From an uncultured Clostridium sp. (GTDB taxonomy: Bacteria; Bacillota; Clostridia; TANB77; CAG-508): a DNA stretch of 64,000 nt. The translations under genes and the position numbers were made by a program. Below the pieces are notes generated by a model. That model saw only the letters and a list, made by a program, of their open reading frames with translations. It searched no databases and was not told the DNA's origin. The DNA lies in the NCBI GenBank assembly GCA_900554815.1, contig USIO01000003.1, positions 1-64,000 of the forward strand, read 5' to 3'. Shown here in pieces: positions 7,067 to 15,755 of this stretch (the first letter of the stretch is position 1; every line of letters begins with the position of its first letter).

Positions 7067-7375
7067 ATGAAAATAAAAAAAGGTGATAATGTTCAAGTCT
7101 TATCTGGAAACGATAAAGGAAAAACAGGTGAAGTTTTAGAGGTTATACCAAAACACGGAAAAGTAGTTGTAAAAGGTATAAATGTAAGAAAAAAACATGT
7201 AAAACCAAAAAAACAAGGAGAAGAAGGTGGCATTATTTCTATAGAATGTGCAATAAACAGTGCAAAATTAGCTGTTGTTTGCCCAAAATGTAATAAGCCT
7301 ACAAGAATTGGATACGAAATAGAAAAAGACGAAAAGGTTCGTGTTTGTAAGAAATGTGGAAATAAGCTTAAATAG
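7067..7375 (+). CDS. rplX: Ribosomal protein L24, with zinc-ribbon-like cysteines
   Basis: 102 residues. L24 initiates 50S assembly. The N-terminal KOW motif is MKIKKGDNVQVLSGNDKGKTGEVLEV; GINVRKKHVKPKKQGEEGGI follows. The C-terminal half carries CPKC and, 17 residues later, CKKC, a Cys4 pattern suggesting zinc binding, found in some but not all L24 proteins. Start after GAGGTGAAATAA. Separated from rplN by the inverted-repeat spacer. Confidence 0.97.
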   Translation: MKIKKGDNVQVLSGNDKGKTGEVLEVIPKHGKVVVKGINVRKKHVKPKKQGEEGGIISIECAINSAKLAVVCPKCNKPTRIGYEIEKDEKVRVCKKCGNKLK

Positions 7376-7391
7376 AAAGGAGGAAAGATAA

Positions 7392-7931
7392 ATGGAAAAA
7401 TTAAAAGAACAATACCAAAAAGAGGTTATACCTGCATTAATGAAAAAATTTCAATATAAATCAATTATGGAAGTACCAAAATTAGAAAAAGTTGTAATTA
7501 ATATAGGATTAGGAGACCTAAAAGATAATCCTAAAGCATTAGATAATGCAATGAATGATTTACAGATTATAACTGGTCAAAAGCCAATTGTAACAAAAGC
7601 AAAAAAATCAATTGCAGCATTTAAGCTAAGACAAGGAGCAAATATTGGACTTAAAGTTACTTTAAGATCAGGAAAAATGTATGATTTTGTATATAAACTA
7701 TTTAATCTTGCTCTTCCAAGAGTAAGAGACTTTAGAGGGGTTTCTGATAATTCTTTTGATGGAAGAGGTAATTATTCAATGGGAGTAAAAGAACAATTAA
7801 TATTCCCAGAAATTGAATACGATAAAATAGATAAGTTAAGAGGAATGGATATATGCTTTGTAACAACTGCTAAAACAGATGAAGAAGCAAAAGAGTTACT
7901 AACTCTTTTAGGAATGCCATTTAAAAAATAA
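7392..7931 (+). CDS. rplE: Ribosomal protein L5
   Basis: 179 residues, binds 5S rRNA and the P-site tRNA. Recognised by YKSIMEVPKLEKVVINIGLGD, ITGQKPIVTKAKKSIAAFKLR and FNLALPRVRDFRGVSDNSFDGRGNYSMGVKEQLIFPEI. Start follows AGAAAGGAGGAAAGATAA. Length and motif order are normal. Confidence 0.98.
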   Translation: MEKLKEQYQKEVIPALMKKFQYKSIMEVPKLEKVVINIGLGDLKDNPKALDNAMNDLQIITGQKPIVTKAKKSIAAFKLRQGANIGLKVTLRSGKMYDFVYKLFNLALPRVRDFRGVSDNSFDGRGNYSMGVKEQLIFPEIEYDKIDKLRGMDICFVTTAKTDEEAKELLTLLGMPFKK

Positions 7932-7953
7932 ATAAAAAAGGAAAGGAGAAGCC

Positions 7954-8139
7954 ATGGCTAAAAAATCATTAATTGTTAAACAACAAAAAGAACAAAAATA
8001 TAAAACTAGACAATATAATAGATGTAAATTATGTGGAAGACCACATAGTTATATTAGAAAATATGGAATTTGCCGTGTTTGCTTTAGAGAATTAGCTCAT
8101 AAAGGTGAAATACCAGGGATTAAAAAAGCCAGCTGGTAA
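7954..8139 (+). CDS. rpsZ: Ribosomal protein S14, zinc-binding (type Z)
   Basis: 61 residues, the short C+ form of S14. Zinc ligands are CKLC and CRVC, separated by GRPHSYIRKYGI. It ends GEIPGIKKASW, the normal family terminus. Start follows GGAAAGGAGAAGCC. Sits in the usual place between rplE and rpsH. Confidence 0.98.
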   Translation: MAKKSLIVKQQKEQKYKTRQYNRCKLCGRPHSYIRKYGICRVCFRELAHKGEIPGIKKASW

Positions 8140-8205
8140 AAATAATATTCGCTTTTAATTGTTCGTGAGCTTTAGAAGTTATTATTTAAGATAGGAGGTA
8201 AGTAA

Positions 8206-8604
8206 ATGAATACAACTGATCCAATAGCAGATATGTTAACAAGAATAAGAAATGCTAGTAGTTCTAAATTTAAAACTGTGGACATTCCTGCATCAAATAT
8301 AAAAAAGTCAATTGCAGAAATATTGTTTAAAGAAGGATATATTAAAGCATATGAAGGAATAAATGATGGTGCTCAAGGGATAATTAGAATTACTTTAAAA
8401 TATGATGATAAAGGTGTAAAAGTAATTTCTGGATTAAAAAGAATTAGTAAACCAGGATTAAGAGTATATGCTTCAAAAGAAGAACTTCCAAGAGTTTTAA
8501 ACGGCTTAGGAATTGCCTTAATTTCAACATCAAAAGGAATTATGACAGATAAAGAAGCAAGAAAAGAAAATTTAGGTGGAGAAGTATTAGCTTATATATG
8601 GTAG
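8206..8604 (+). CDS. rpsH: Ribosomal protein S8
   Basis: 132 residues, 16S rRNA-binding assembly protein, translational repressor of the spc operon in E. coli. Recognised by DPIADMLTRIRNASSSKF and the C-terminal GIALISTSKGIMTDKEARKENLGGEVLAYIW. Start after TAGGAGGTAAGTAA. AAC-GGC at about 8501 is an ordinary junction. Confidence 0.98.
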   Translation: MNTTDPIADMLTRIRNASSSKFKTVDIPASNIKKSIAEILFKEGYIKAYEGINDGAQGIIRITLKYDDKGVKVISGLKRISKPGLRVYASKEELPRVLNGLGIALISTSKGIMTDKEARKENLGGEVLAYIW

Positions 8605-8631
8605 TAAAAATATAGAAAGGAGAAGGCTACA

Positions 8632-9171
8632 ATGTCAAGAATAGGAAATAAACCTATTACAGTACCAGCAGGTGTTGAAGTTACACTAGATGGAAATAAA
8701 TTAACTGTAAAAGGACCAAAAGGAACACTTACAAGAGAATTTCATAATAATATGAAAATTACAATTGATGGTAGTACTATTACTGTTGCAAGACCAGATG
8801 ATGAAGCACAAAACAAAAGCTTACATGGTTTAACAAGAACATTAATTAACAATATGATAGAAGGAACAGTTAATGAATATACTAGAAAATTAGAAGTAAA
8901 TGGTGTTGGATATAGGGCTGCAAAACAAGGAAATAAATTAGTCCTAACATTAGGATACTCTCATCAAGTAGAGATGGTAGAGCCAGAAGGCATAAAATTT
9001 GAAGTACCAAATCCAAACGAAATAATTGTAAAAGGGGTAGATAAAGAATTAGTTGGGCAAACAGCAGCAGTTATTAGAACAAAAAGACCACCAGAAGTGT
9101 ATAGAGGAAAAGGTATTAAATATGCTGAAGAAACTATTAGAAGAAAAGAAGGAAAAGCAGGTAAAAAATAA
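8632..9171 (+). CDS. rplF: Ribosomal protein L6
   Basis: 179 residues with two repeated L6 domains. Recognised by MSRIGNKPITVPAGVEVTLDGNKLTVKGPKG and the C-terminal RPPEVYRGKGIKYAEETIRRKEGKAGKK. Lies near the factor-binding region of the 50S subunit. Start follows AGAAAGGAGAAGGCTACA. Confidence 0.98.
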   Translation: MSRIGNKPITVPAGVEVTLDGNKLTVKGPKGTLTREFHNNMKITIDGSTITVARPDDEAQNKSLHGLTRTLINNMIEGTVNEYTRKLEVNGVGYRAAKQGNKLVLTLGYSHQVEMVEPEGIKFEVPNPNEIIVKGVDKELVGQTAAVIRTKRPPEVYRGKGIKYAEETIRRKEGKAGKK

Positions 9172-9210
9172 AATTTAGTTAAAAACTATATTTTATAGAA
9201 AGGAGAAATC

Positions 9211-9570
9211 ATGATATCTAAAATTAGTAGAAAAGAAGCAAGAGCAAAAAAGCATTTAAGAGTTCGTAATAAAATAAATGGTACAGCAGAACGTCCAAGA
9301 CTTTGTGTTTATAGAAGTAATAATCACATTTATGCGCAAATTATTGACGATGTTGCAAGAACCACTTTAGTTAGTGCATCGACACTAGACAAGGAAGTAA
9401 AAACCAAACATTCTAATAAAGAAGCTGCTAAAGAAGTAGGAATATTAATTGCAAAAAGAGCATTAGATAAAAAAATTACTAATGTTGTATATGATAGAGG
9501 CGGATATATTTATCATGGTGTAGTGAAGGAATTAGCTGAAGCTGCAAGAGAAGCAGGATTAGTGTTTTAA
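9211..9570 (+). CDS. rplR: Ribosomal protein L18
   Basis: 119 residues, 5S rRNA-binding. Recognised by RLCVYRSNNHIYAQIIDD and VVYDRGGYIYHGVVKELAEAAREAGLVF. Start follows AGAAAGGAGAAATC. GGC-GGA in the RGGY motif is read in frame. Confidence 0.98.
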   Translation: MISKISRKEARAKKHLRVRNKINGTAERPRLCVYRSNNHIYAQIIDDVARTTLVSASTLDKEVKTKHSNKEAAKEVGILIAKRALDKKITNVVYDRGGYIYHGVVKELAEAAREAGLVF

Positions 9571-9593
9571 AAAAGAGAGGTGAATAAAAAATA

Positions 9594-10085
9594 ATGGAAA
9601 ACGAAAATTCAATGGAGTTAAAAGAAAAAGTTGTAGCTATTAGTAGAGTTGCAAAAGTTGTAAAAGGTGGTAGAACTTTTAGATTTAGTGCAGTTGTTGT
9701 TGTTGGAGATGGAGCAGGACATATAGGAGTAGGAAATGGTAAAGCATCAGAAGTTCCAGACGCTATAAAAAAGGCAATTGAAGATGCTAAAAAGAACTTA
9801 ATTGAAGTACCAATAGTTGGTACTACAATACCACACGAATATGTTGGAAAATTTGGTTCTGCAAGTGTACTTTTAAAACCAGGAGCAGAAGGTACGGGAT
9901 TAATTGCAGGGGGTAGTGTAAGACCTGTATTAGAACTAGCAGGATATAGAGATATTAAAACAAAAGTTATTGGAACAAATAATCCTAGAAATGTGGTACA
10001 TGCTACATTAAATGCACTAGAAAATATGAAAACAGTAGAACAAGTTGCTAAAATAAGAGGCAAAAAGACAGATGAACTTGTTTAA
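9594..10085 (+). CDS. rpsE: Ribosomal protein S5
   Basis: 163 residues, fidelity protein of the 30S subunit. Recognised by VVAISRVAKVVKGGRTFRFSAVVVVGDGAGHIGVGNGKASEVPDAI and GLIAGGSVRPVLELAGYRDI. The start lies after GAGAGGTGAATAAAAAATA. The next gene is rplO; rpmD (L30), which usually lies between them, is absent from the 65-base gap, as in some other bacterial lineages. Confidence 0.98.
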   Translation: MENENSMELKEKVVAISRVAKVVKGGRTFRFSAVVVVGDGAGHIGVGNGKASEVPDAIKKAIEDAKKNLIEVPIVGTTIPHEYVGKFGSASVLLKPGAEGTGLIAGGSVRPVLELAGYRDIKTKVIGTNNPRNVVHATLNALENMKTVEQVAKIRGKKTDELV

Positions 10086-10150
10086 TATTAATATAATTAA
10101 AATTTTATGGATTTAAAAATCTCAATATCCAAATAAAAGGAGGGAAAAAG

Positions 10151-10594
10151 ATGAAACTTGGAGAATTAAAACCAGCAGTAAAAAAACAAACTAGAAAAAG
10201 AGTAGGCCGTGGAATTGGTTCTGGACTTGGAAAAACTTCAGGAAAGGGACATAAAGGTCAAAAAGCAAGAACTGGTGGAGGAGTAAGAAGAGGTTTCGAA
10301 GGTGGCCAAACACCATTATATAGAAGACTACCAAAAAGAGGATTTAATAATATTTATGCTAAGAACTACACAGAAGTAACATTAACTATGTTAAATAAAA
10401 GTAAAGCTACAGAAGTTAGTGCTGAAAGTTTATTAGCAGAAGGAATTATTAAAAAAATTAATGATGGTATTGTTATATTAGGAACAGGTAGCCTAGATAA
10501 AAAATTATCTGTAAAGGCTGTTAGATTTACTGCATCTGCTAAAGAAAAAATAGAAGCTTTAGGAGGAAAAGTAGAGGTGATAGAAGTTGTTTAA
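10151..10594 (+). CDS. rplO: Ribosomal protein L15
   Basis: 147 residues, late 50S assembly protein. The basic glycine-rich N-terminus has KRVGRGIGSGLGKTSGKGHKGQKARTGGGVRRGFEGGQTPLYRRLPKRGF. Start after AAAGGAGGGAAAAAG. Its last eight bases overlap the TTG start of secY, a coupling seen in many operons of this type. Confidence 0.98.
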   Translation: MKLGELKPAVKKQTRKRVGRGIGSGLGKTSGKGHKGQKARTGGGVRRGFEGGQTPLYRRLPKRGFNNIYAKNYTEVTLTMLNKSKATEVSAESLLAEGIIKKINDGIVILGTGSLDKKLSVKAVRFTASAKEKIEALGGKVEVIEVV

Positions 10595-11910
10595 GACTAT
10601 TAAAAATGCCTTAAAAACTCCAGATGTTAGAAAAAAGTTATTATATACATTAGTATTAATTATTATTTTTAGATTAGGTTGTTTTATAACAGTACCAGGA
10701 GTTGACGCAATTCAATTAAATGACGTTATGAACTCTCGGAGCTAATGGATTATCAGGCTTAATTGATATTATTTCAGGAGGAGCTTTTTCAAGATTTTCA
10801 ATTTTTGCAATGACAATTAGTCCATACATTACAGCATCAATTGTAATTCAACTTTTATCAATGATAATTCCTTCATTAGAAAGGGCAATTAAAGAAGGCG
10901 GAGAAGAAGGAAAAGCAAAAGTTAATCGCTATACTAAAATGCTAACTATTGTTTTAGCTTTGGTAGAAGGACTAGGAATATATATTTCTTATAGTGGTTC
11001 AGGAATATTTATAAACCCTGGATTTATGACAGGATTTTTAGTGGTAATTTCTTTAATGGCTGGTACTGCACTACTAATGTGGCTTGGAGAGCAAATTACA
11101 AATAAAGGAATAGGAAATGGAATTTCTATAATTATTTTTATAGGTATTATTTCAAGTTTGCCAAGTGTTGTAACAACACTATATGGATTAATTATTACAT
11201 CTTCAGGATTTAGCACAACAGGATTATTAGTAGCTTTAGGAATTGTTATTGGAGCAATTGTATTAGTAGCAGGTGTTGTATTTGTACAAGAAGCAGAAAG
11301 AAGAGTACCTGTACAATATGCTAAAAAAGTAGTAGGAAGAAAAATGTATGGTGGGCAAAATACTCATATACCATTAAAACTAGCTATGGCAGGTGTCATA
11401 CCAGTAATATTTGCTTCATCATTTATGACATTCCCAGCAATGATTATACCAATGTTTAATCCAGACATTGCTACAGCAACTGGATTTTGGTCGGTAATAT
11501 ATAAATTTTCACTTGCAACTAGTTCTTCGCAAGTGCCGGTAGGTTATACAATTGCTAATGCAGTTGTGTACTTACTATTAATAGTAGGATTTACATTCTT
11601 TTATACATATGCAACATTTAATCCTGCAGAAGTATCAAATAATATTAAGAAAAATGGTGGATTTATACCAGGAATAAGAGCAGGAAAACCAACAACAGAC
11701 TATTTATCAGCAATTGTTTCTAAATTAACATGGTTTGGAGGACTATTCCTAAGTATAATTGCAATATTACCAATGCTAATGAGATTTACCAATTTAAATG
11801 TAGCATTTGGCGGTACATCAATTTTAATTGTAGTGGGTGTTGCATTAGAAACTGTACAACAACTAGAATCTCAATTAGTAATGAGACATTATAAAGGATT
11901 TTTAGAATAA
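10587..11910 (+). CDS. secY: Protein translocase subunit SecY, decoded through one CGG +1 site
   Basis: Central pore of the Sec translocon, about 440 residues and ten membrane helices. The start is a TTG inside the rplO end with GAGGTGAT upstream, giving MFKTIKNALKTPDVRKKLLYTLVLIIIFRLGCFITVPGVD. At residue 51 an in-frame CGG (10737) interrupts; unshifted reading stops two codons later. Skipping the C gives NSGANGLSGLIDIISGGAFSRFSIFAMTISPYITASI, the highly conserved SecY plug and TM2 region, and the frame then runs uninterrupted to the C-terminal QLVMRHYKGFLE. SecY is essential, so this is one of the strongest cases for recoding. Confidence 0.95.
10737..10739 (+). other. CGG +1 recoding site in secY
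   Basis: Codons TCT CGG AGC TAA; skipping the C gives TCT GGA GCT AAT GGA. Unshifted reading meets TAA two codons after the site. Confidence 0.9.
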
Positions 11911-11920
11911 ACATTATAAA

Positions 11921-11956
11921 AGGTCGCCTAATATGGTGACCTAATATATTTTTTTT
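11921..11956 (+). terminator. Hairpin and T-run after secY
   Basis: AGGTCGCC and GGTGACCT flank a short AT loop (11921-11942), followed by ATATATTTTTTTT. It probably ends a fraction of transcripts; the 150-base AT-rich stretch that follows has several TATAAT-like boxes that may provide a promoter for adk. Confidence 0.65.
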
Positions 11957-12106
11957 AGTAAATATTGTGTTATAATATTTATTGAAAAAAATATATTATA
12001 TAATATAACAAGAAAAAGAGATTGAACACATATACACAATTTTTCTTATTAACACATTTTAACTAAACTATATATAGAAAAAAATTAGTATTGTTAGGAG
12101 GAAAAT

Positions 12107-12769
12107 ATGATAATTGTTATGCTAGGAGCTCCAGGAGTTGGAAAAGGAACTGTAGGACAAATGCTTTCAAACCAACTAAATATTGTCCATATTTCTAGTG
12201 GAGAAATTTTTAGAAGTTACATAAAAAAACATGGAGAAATTGGAAAAGAAATAGAAAAATATGTAAACAAGGGAGAACTAGTACCAGATGAACTAGCAAT
12301 TAAATTAATAGCCAAAAGGTTTGAAGAAAAAGATACAAAAAGAGGAATGATATTAGATGGCTTTCCACGAAATATTAATCAGGCATTAGAACTAGAAAAA
12401 ATATTACAAGAACAAGGTAGAAAAATAAACATAGCAGTAGATTTAAGCTTACCAGATGAAGAAATTATTGAAAGAATTGTAAAAAGGAGAACTTGTCCAA
12501 ATCCAGAATGCAGAGCGATTTACAATTTAGATTTTAAACCACCTAAAATAGAAGACATTTGCGACAAATGTGGCACAAAACTAATACAAAGAGCAGACGA
12601 TAATGAACAAACTGTAAAGCAACGCTTAAAAACATACCATGAAACTTCTGAATGCCTAATTGATTTTTATAAGAACAAAGATATTTTATATACTGTAAAA
12701 CTAAATGCAGAATCTGATGTGACTACCATGGGAATTGCAGAAGAAATTAAAGCATACCTAAAAACATAG
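12107..12769 (+). CDS. adk: Adenylate kinase, zinc-type
   Basis: 220 residues; interconverts ATP and AMP with two ADP. P-loop GAPGVGKGT at residues 7-15, AMP-site LDGFPRN near residue 85, and a LID domain with four cysteines (CPNPEC ... CDKC), so the LID is the zinc-stabilised Gram-positive form. The start follows GTTAGGAGGAAAAT. Position between secY and map is the standard Firmicute arrangement. Confidence 0.98.
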   Translation: MIIVMLGAPGVGKGTVGQMLSNQLNIVHISSGEIFRSYIKKHGEIGKEIEKYVNKGELVPDELAIKLIAKRFEEKDTKRGMILDGFPRNINQALELEKILQEQGRKINIAVDLSLPDEEIIERIVKRRTCPNPECRAIYNLDFKPPKIEDICDKCGTKLIQRADDNEQTVKQRLKTYHETSECLIDFYKNKDILYTVKLNAESDVTTMGIAEEIKAYLKT

Positions 12770-12820
12770 AAATATACAAAAAAATAATACTAGATTTTAA
12801 CATAAAATAAGGAGAAAATA

Positions 12821-13600
12821 ATGTTTACAATTAAAACAAAAAAGGAAATTGAATACATGAAAGAATCATGCAAAATTGTTGCCTTAGCACAAGAAGCAAT
12901 AAAAAATGCAATTAAACCTGGAATTAGTACATGGGAATTAAACAAAATTGCTGAAAATGTTATTTATGAAAATGGAGCGATTCCATCTTGCAAAAATTAT
13001 CCTAGTGGAATAAAAGGAGTTCCACCATTTCCAGCAGGGGTTTGCATTTCTGTTAATAATGAAGTTATTCATGGAATTCCATCTAAAAAAGTTATTTTAA
13101 AAGAAGGAGACATTGTTAGTACAGACCTTTGTGCATATAAAAACGGATTTCATGGAGATGCTACTAGAACTCATATTATAGGGGGACTAAATTGTGCAAC
13201 AAAAGAAGCAAAAAGATTAGTAGAAGTAACAAAACAAGCCTTTTTTGAAGGAATAAAGTTTGCAAGAGTTGGCTATAGAATTGGAGATATTTCTCATAGA
13301 ATAGGAGAATTTGTAGAATCAAATGGATTTTCTGTATTAAAAGAGTTCCAAGGACACGGAATAGGACAAGCTATGCACGAGGATCCAGGGATTCCAAACT
13401 ATGGAAAGCCCAATAAGGGTTTAAGGCTTGAAGCTGGCATGACTTTAGCAATTGAACCCATGGTAAATGCTGGTAAACCAGATATTGATATATTAGATGA
13501 CGGGTGGACAGTTGTTACACTTGATGGTAGTTTAGCTGCACATTACGAAAATACCATTTTAATTACAGAAAAAGAACCAGAAATATTGACAATATTGTAA
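12821..13600 (+). CDS. map: Methionine aminopeptidase, type I
   Basis: 259 residues; removes N-terminal methionine from new proteins. Metal ligands are visible in family order: DLCAYKNGFHGDATRTH (two Asp), GHGIGQAMHEDPGIPNYG (His), AIEPM (Glu) and HYENT (Glu). Start follows AAGGAGAAAATA. The cotranscribed adk-map pair is typical. Confidence 0.98.
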   Translation: MFTIKTKKEIEYMKESCKIVALAQEAIKNAIKPGISTWELNKIAENVIYENGAIPSCKNYPSGIKGVPPFPAGVCISVNNEVIHGIPSKKVILKEGDIVSTDLCAYKNGFHGDATRTHIIGGLNCATKEAKRLVEVTKQAFFEGIKFARVGYRIGDISHRIGEFVESNGFSVLKEFQGHGIGQAMHEDPGIPNYGKPNKGLRLEAGMTLAIEPMVNAGKPDIDILDDGWTVVTLDGSLAAHYENTILITEKEPEILTIL

Positions 13601-13659
13601 TTTTATTATATACTATATTAGCTAATTGTGAAAAATACCTAAAATAGGAGGGAATACTA

Positions 13660-13878
13660 TTGGCAAAAGAGGATGTTATAGAAGTTGAAGGAACAGTTGT
13701 AGAAACTCTTCCTAATACAAACTTTAAAGTTGAACTAGAAAATGGGCATAAAATATTAGCTCATATTTCTGGAAAGCTTAGAATGAATTACATAAAAATT
13801 CTGCCTGGAGACAAAGTAAAAGTAGAACTTTCTCCTTATGACTTAACAAAAGGTCGTATAACATGGAGAGCAAAATAA
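13660..13878 (+). CDS. infA: Translation initiation factor IF-1
   Basis: 72 residues, an OB-fold protein that occupies the A site during initiation. Recognised by AKEDVIEVEGTVVETLPNTNFKVELENGHKILAHISGKLRMNYIKILPGDKVKVELSPYDLTKGRI. The start is TTG, preceded by AGGAGGGAATACTA. Complete and normal length. Confidence 0.98.
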   Translation: MAKEDVIEVEGTVVETLPNTNFKVELENGHKILAHISGKLRMNYIKILPGDKVKVELSPYDLTKGRITWRAK

Positions 13879-13950
13879 TATATTGCAAATTATTACCATT
13901 ATATTTATAATATAGTAAAAATGGCAAAATCTTAGATTGGAGGTGGCAAC

Positions 13951-14064
13951 ATGAAAGTAAGACCATCAGTAAAAAAAATATGTGAAAAATGTAAAGTAAT
14001 AAAAAGAAAAGGTGTTATTAGGGTAATTTGCGAAAACCCAAAACATAAACAAAGACAAGGCTAG
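13951..14064 (+). CDS. rpmJ: Ribosomal protein L36
   Basis: 37 residues: MKVRPSVKKICEKCKVIKRKG, then ICENPKHKQRQG. Zinc ligands CEKC, Cys and His of the C+ form are intact. Start follows TTGGAGGTGGCAAC. Too short for many gene callers. Confidence 0.97.
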   Translation: MKVRPSVKKICEKCKVIKRKGVIRVICENPKHKQRQG

Positions 14065-14262
14065 TTTTTTGAATATAGCCTTAATTTTCATTTGTAATAG
14101 ACATACTTTAAGGTGGCGGCTGGTAAGCAAAAAGCTTACTTTCCTTATGAGTTTGTTTATATAAATTAAATTGTTTTTTATTTTACTGATATAATGTTTT
14201 AAAACATTATATGCATTTCACTTTAAAATAAAAAAACATAAAATATTTTGGAGGTGCAAAAA
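14065..14262. other. rpmJ-rpsM spacer with hairpins
   Basis: A 198-base gap, long for this operon. AAGGCTA at the rpmJ end pairs with TAGCCTT at about 14075-14081; GTAAGC-aaaaa-GCTTAC lies near 14126-14142; and a perfect 24-base palindrome lies at 14189-14212. Together they suggest an internal leader for the rpsM-rplQ part. No coding sequence is apparent. Confidence 0.5.
14189..14212. repeat. Perfect 24-base palindrome upstream of rpsM
   Basis: ATATAATGTTTT followed directly by its exact complement AAAACATTATAT. It includes TATAAT on both strands. No convincing -35 box is spaced correctly, so it may be an operator or a hairpin rather than a promoter. Confidence 0.6.
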
Positions 14263-14634
14263 ATGGCTCGTATAGCAGGAGTAGATTTACCTAGAGAAAA
14301 AAGAGTTGAAATAGGACTTACGTATATTTATGGAATAGGATTAACAAGTTCTCAAAAAATATTATCAGAAGCAGGAGTAAATCCAGACACTAGAGTAAAA
14401 GACCTAAGCGATGAAGATGTAAGCAAAATAAGAAAAGCGATGGAAGGCTATAAAGTAGAAGGTGACCTAAGAAGAGAAGTAGCGCTTAATATTAAAAGAC
14501 TTACAGAAATTGGTTGCTATAGAGGAATCAGACATAGAAAAGGATTGCCTGTAAGAGGACAAAGAACAAAAACAAATGCTCGTACAAGAAAAGGTCCAAG
14601 AAAACTAGTAAGTAAAAGCAAAAGTAAGAGTTAA
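14263..14634 (+). CDS. rpsM: Ribosomal protein S13
   Basis: 123 residues, 30S head protein contacting P-site tRNA. Starts MARIAGVDLPREKRVEIGLTYIYGIG and ends with the basic RGQRTKTNARTRKGPRK. The ATG at 14263 has TTGGAGGTGCAAAAA before it; an upstream in-frame GTG lies inside that site and is not used. The C-terminus is Lys/Ser-rich. Confidence 0.98.
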   Translation: MARIAGVDLPREKRVEIGLTYIYGIGLTSSQKILSEAGVNPDTRVKDLSDEDVSKIRKAMEGYKVEGDLRREVALNIKRLTEIGCYRGIRHRKGLPVRGQRTKTNARTRKGPRKLVSKSKSKS

Positions 14635-14677
14635 AAATAAACTCTAGAATTATTGAATAAGGAGGAAAATTCAAAAA

Positions 14678-15079
14678 ATGGCTACGAAAAATGCAACAAA
14701 AAAGACAGTAACTAGAAGAAAAGATAGAAAAAACATTGATAAAGGAGCAGCACACATTCACTCTAGTTTTAATAATACAATTGTTACAATTACAGATGTT
14801 AAAGGAAATGTTATTTCTTGGGCTAGCGCCGGAGAACTTGGATTTAAAGGTTCAAGAAAATCAACACCATTTGCTGCAGGAGAAGCTGCAGAAACAGCTG
14901 CAAAGGCTGCAATGGAACATGGACTAAAATCTGTTGAAGTATATGTAAAAGGACCAGGATCTGGTCGTGAAGCAGCAATTCGTTCGCTTCAAACAGCAGG
15001 ATTGGAAATTAGTATGATTAAAGATGTAACTCCAATTCCTCATAATGGTTGTAGACCACCAAAAAGAAGAAGAGTATAA
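14678..15079 (+). CDS. rpsK: Ribosomal protein S11
   Basis: 133 residues, 30S platform protein. Recognised by GAAHIHSSFNNTIVTITDVKGNVISWASAGELGFKGSRKSTPFAA and the invariant C-terminal IKDVTPIPHNGCRPPKRRRV. Start follows AAGGAGGAAAATTCAAAAA. GCC-GGA in SAGE is read normally. Confidence 0.98.
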   Translation: MATKNATKKTVTRRKDRKNIDKGAAHIHSSFNNTIVTITDVKGNVISWASAGELGFKGSRKSTPFAAGEAAETAAKAAMEHGLKSVEVYVKGPGSGREAAIRSLQTAGLEISMIKDVTPIPHNGCRPPKRRRV

Positions 15080-15097
15080 AAGGAGGGAAATATAGAA

Positions 15098-15724
15098 ATG
15101 GCAAGATATAAAGACGAACAATGCCGTATTTGTCGTAGAGAAGGACAAAAATTGTTCTTAAAAGGTTCAAGATGCTATACAGATAAATGTAGTATTACAA
15201 GAAGAAATTATGCGCCAGGACAACATGGACAAAAAAGAAAAAAACTTTCTGAATATGGTACACAATTAAGAGAAAAACAAAAAACAAAATCATTCTATGG
15301 AGTTGGAGAAAAACAATTCAGAAGATATTTTGAAATGGCTGAAAGTAAAAAAGGAATTACAGGTGAAATTTTACTTCAAATTTTAGAAAGTAGATTAGAT
15401 AATGTTGTATATAGATTAGGATATGGTTCTTCAAGACGCCAAGCAAGAATGTTTGTAACACATGGACAATTTGAAGTAAATGGAAGAAAAGTTAATATCC
15501 CATCTTATTTAGTAAAACCAGGGGATATAATTACAGTTAGAGAAATTAGAAAAGACAACAAAACAATTAAAGAAAACATAGAAATTAATGCTTCAAGACC
15601 TGTTCCAGAATGGTTAGAAAAAGATGAAAAAAACTTAAGCGGTAAAGTTATTAGACTAGCATCAAGAGAAGATGTTGATATACCAGTAGAAGAACATTTA
15701 ATTGTAGAGTTATATTCTAAATAA
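15098..15724 (+). CDS. rpsD: Ribosomal protein S4, zinc-binding
   Basis: 208 residues, primary 16S-binding protein and part of the mRNA helicase site. The N-terminus has the C+ zinc pattern CRICRREG with RCYTDKCS; the S4 domain is LDNVVYRLGYGSSRRQARMFVTHGQFEVNGRKVNIPSYLVKPGD. Start after AAAGGAGGGAAATATAGAA. Its place before rpoA is normal for Clostridia. Confidence 0.98.
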   Translation: MARYKDEQCRICRREGQKLFLKGSRCYTDKCSITRRNYAPGQHGQKRKKLSEYGTQLREKQKTKSFYGVGEKQFRRYFEMAESKKGITGEILLQILESRLDNVVYRLGYGSSRRQARMFVTHGQFEVNGRKVNIPSYLVKPGDIITVREIRKDNKTIKENIEINASRPVPEWLEKDEKNLSGKVIRLASREDVDIPVEEHLIVELYSK

Positions 15725-15755
15725 TTATTAAATGTTTTAATTTAGGAGGTTAAAA

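Noticed and set aside
9479..10063. Long minus-strand open frame opposite rpsE and rplR
   Set aside because: Antisense shadow of conserved ribosomal genes; no ribosome site and a low-complexity translation.
10086..10150. Missing rpmD (L30) as a sign of assembly error
   Set aside because: Several bacterial lineages lack rpmD at this place; the 65-base gap shows no remnant.
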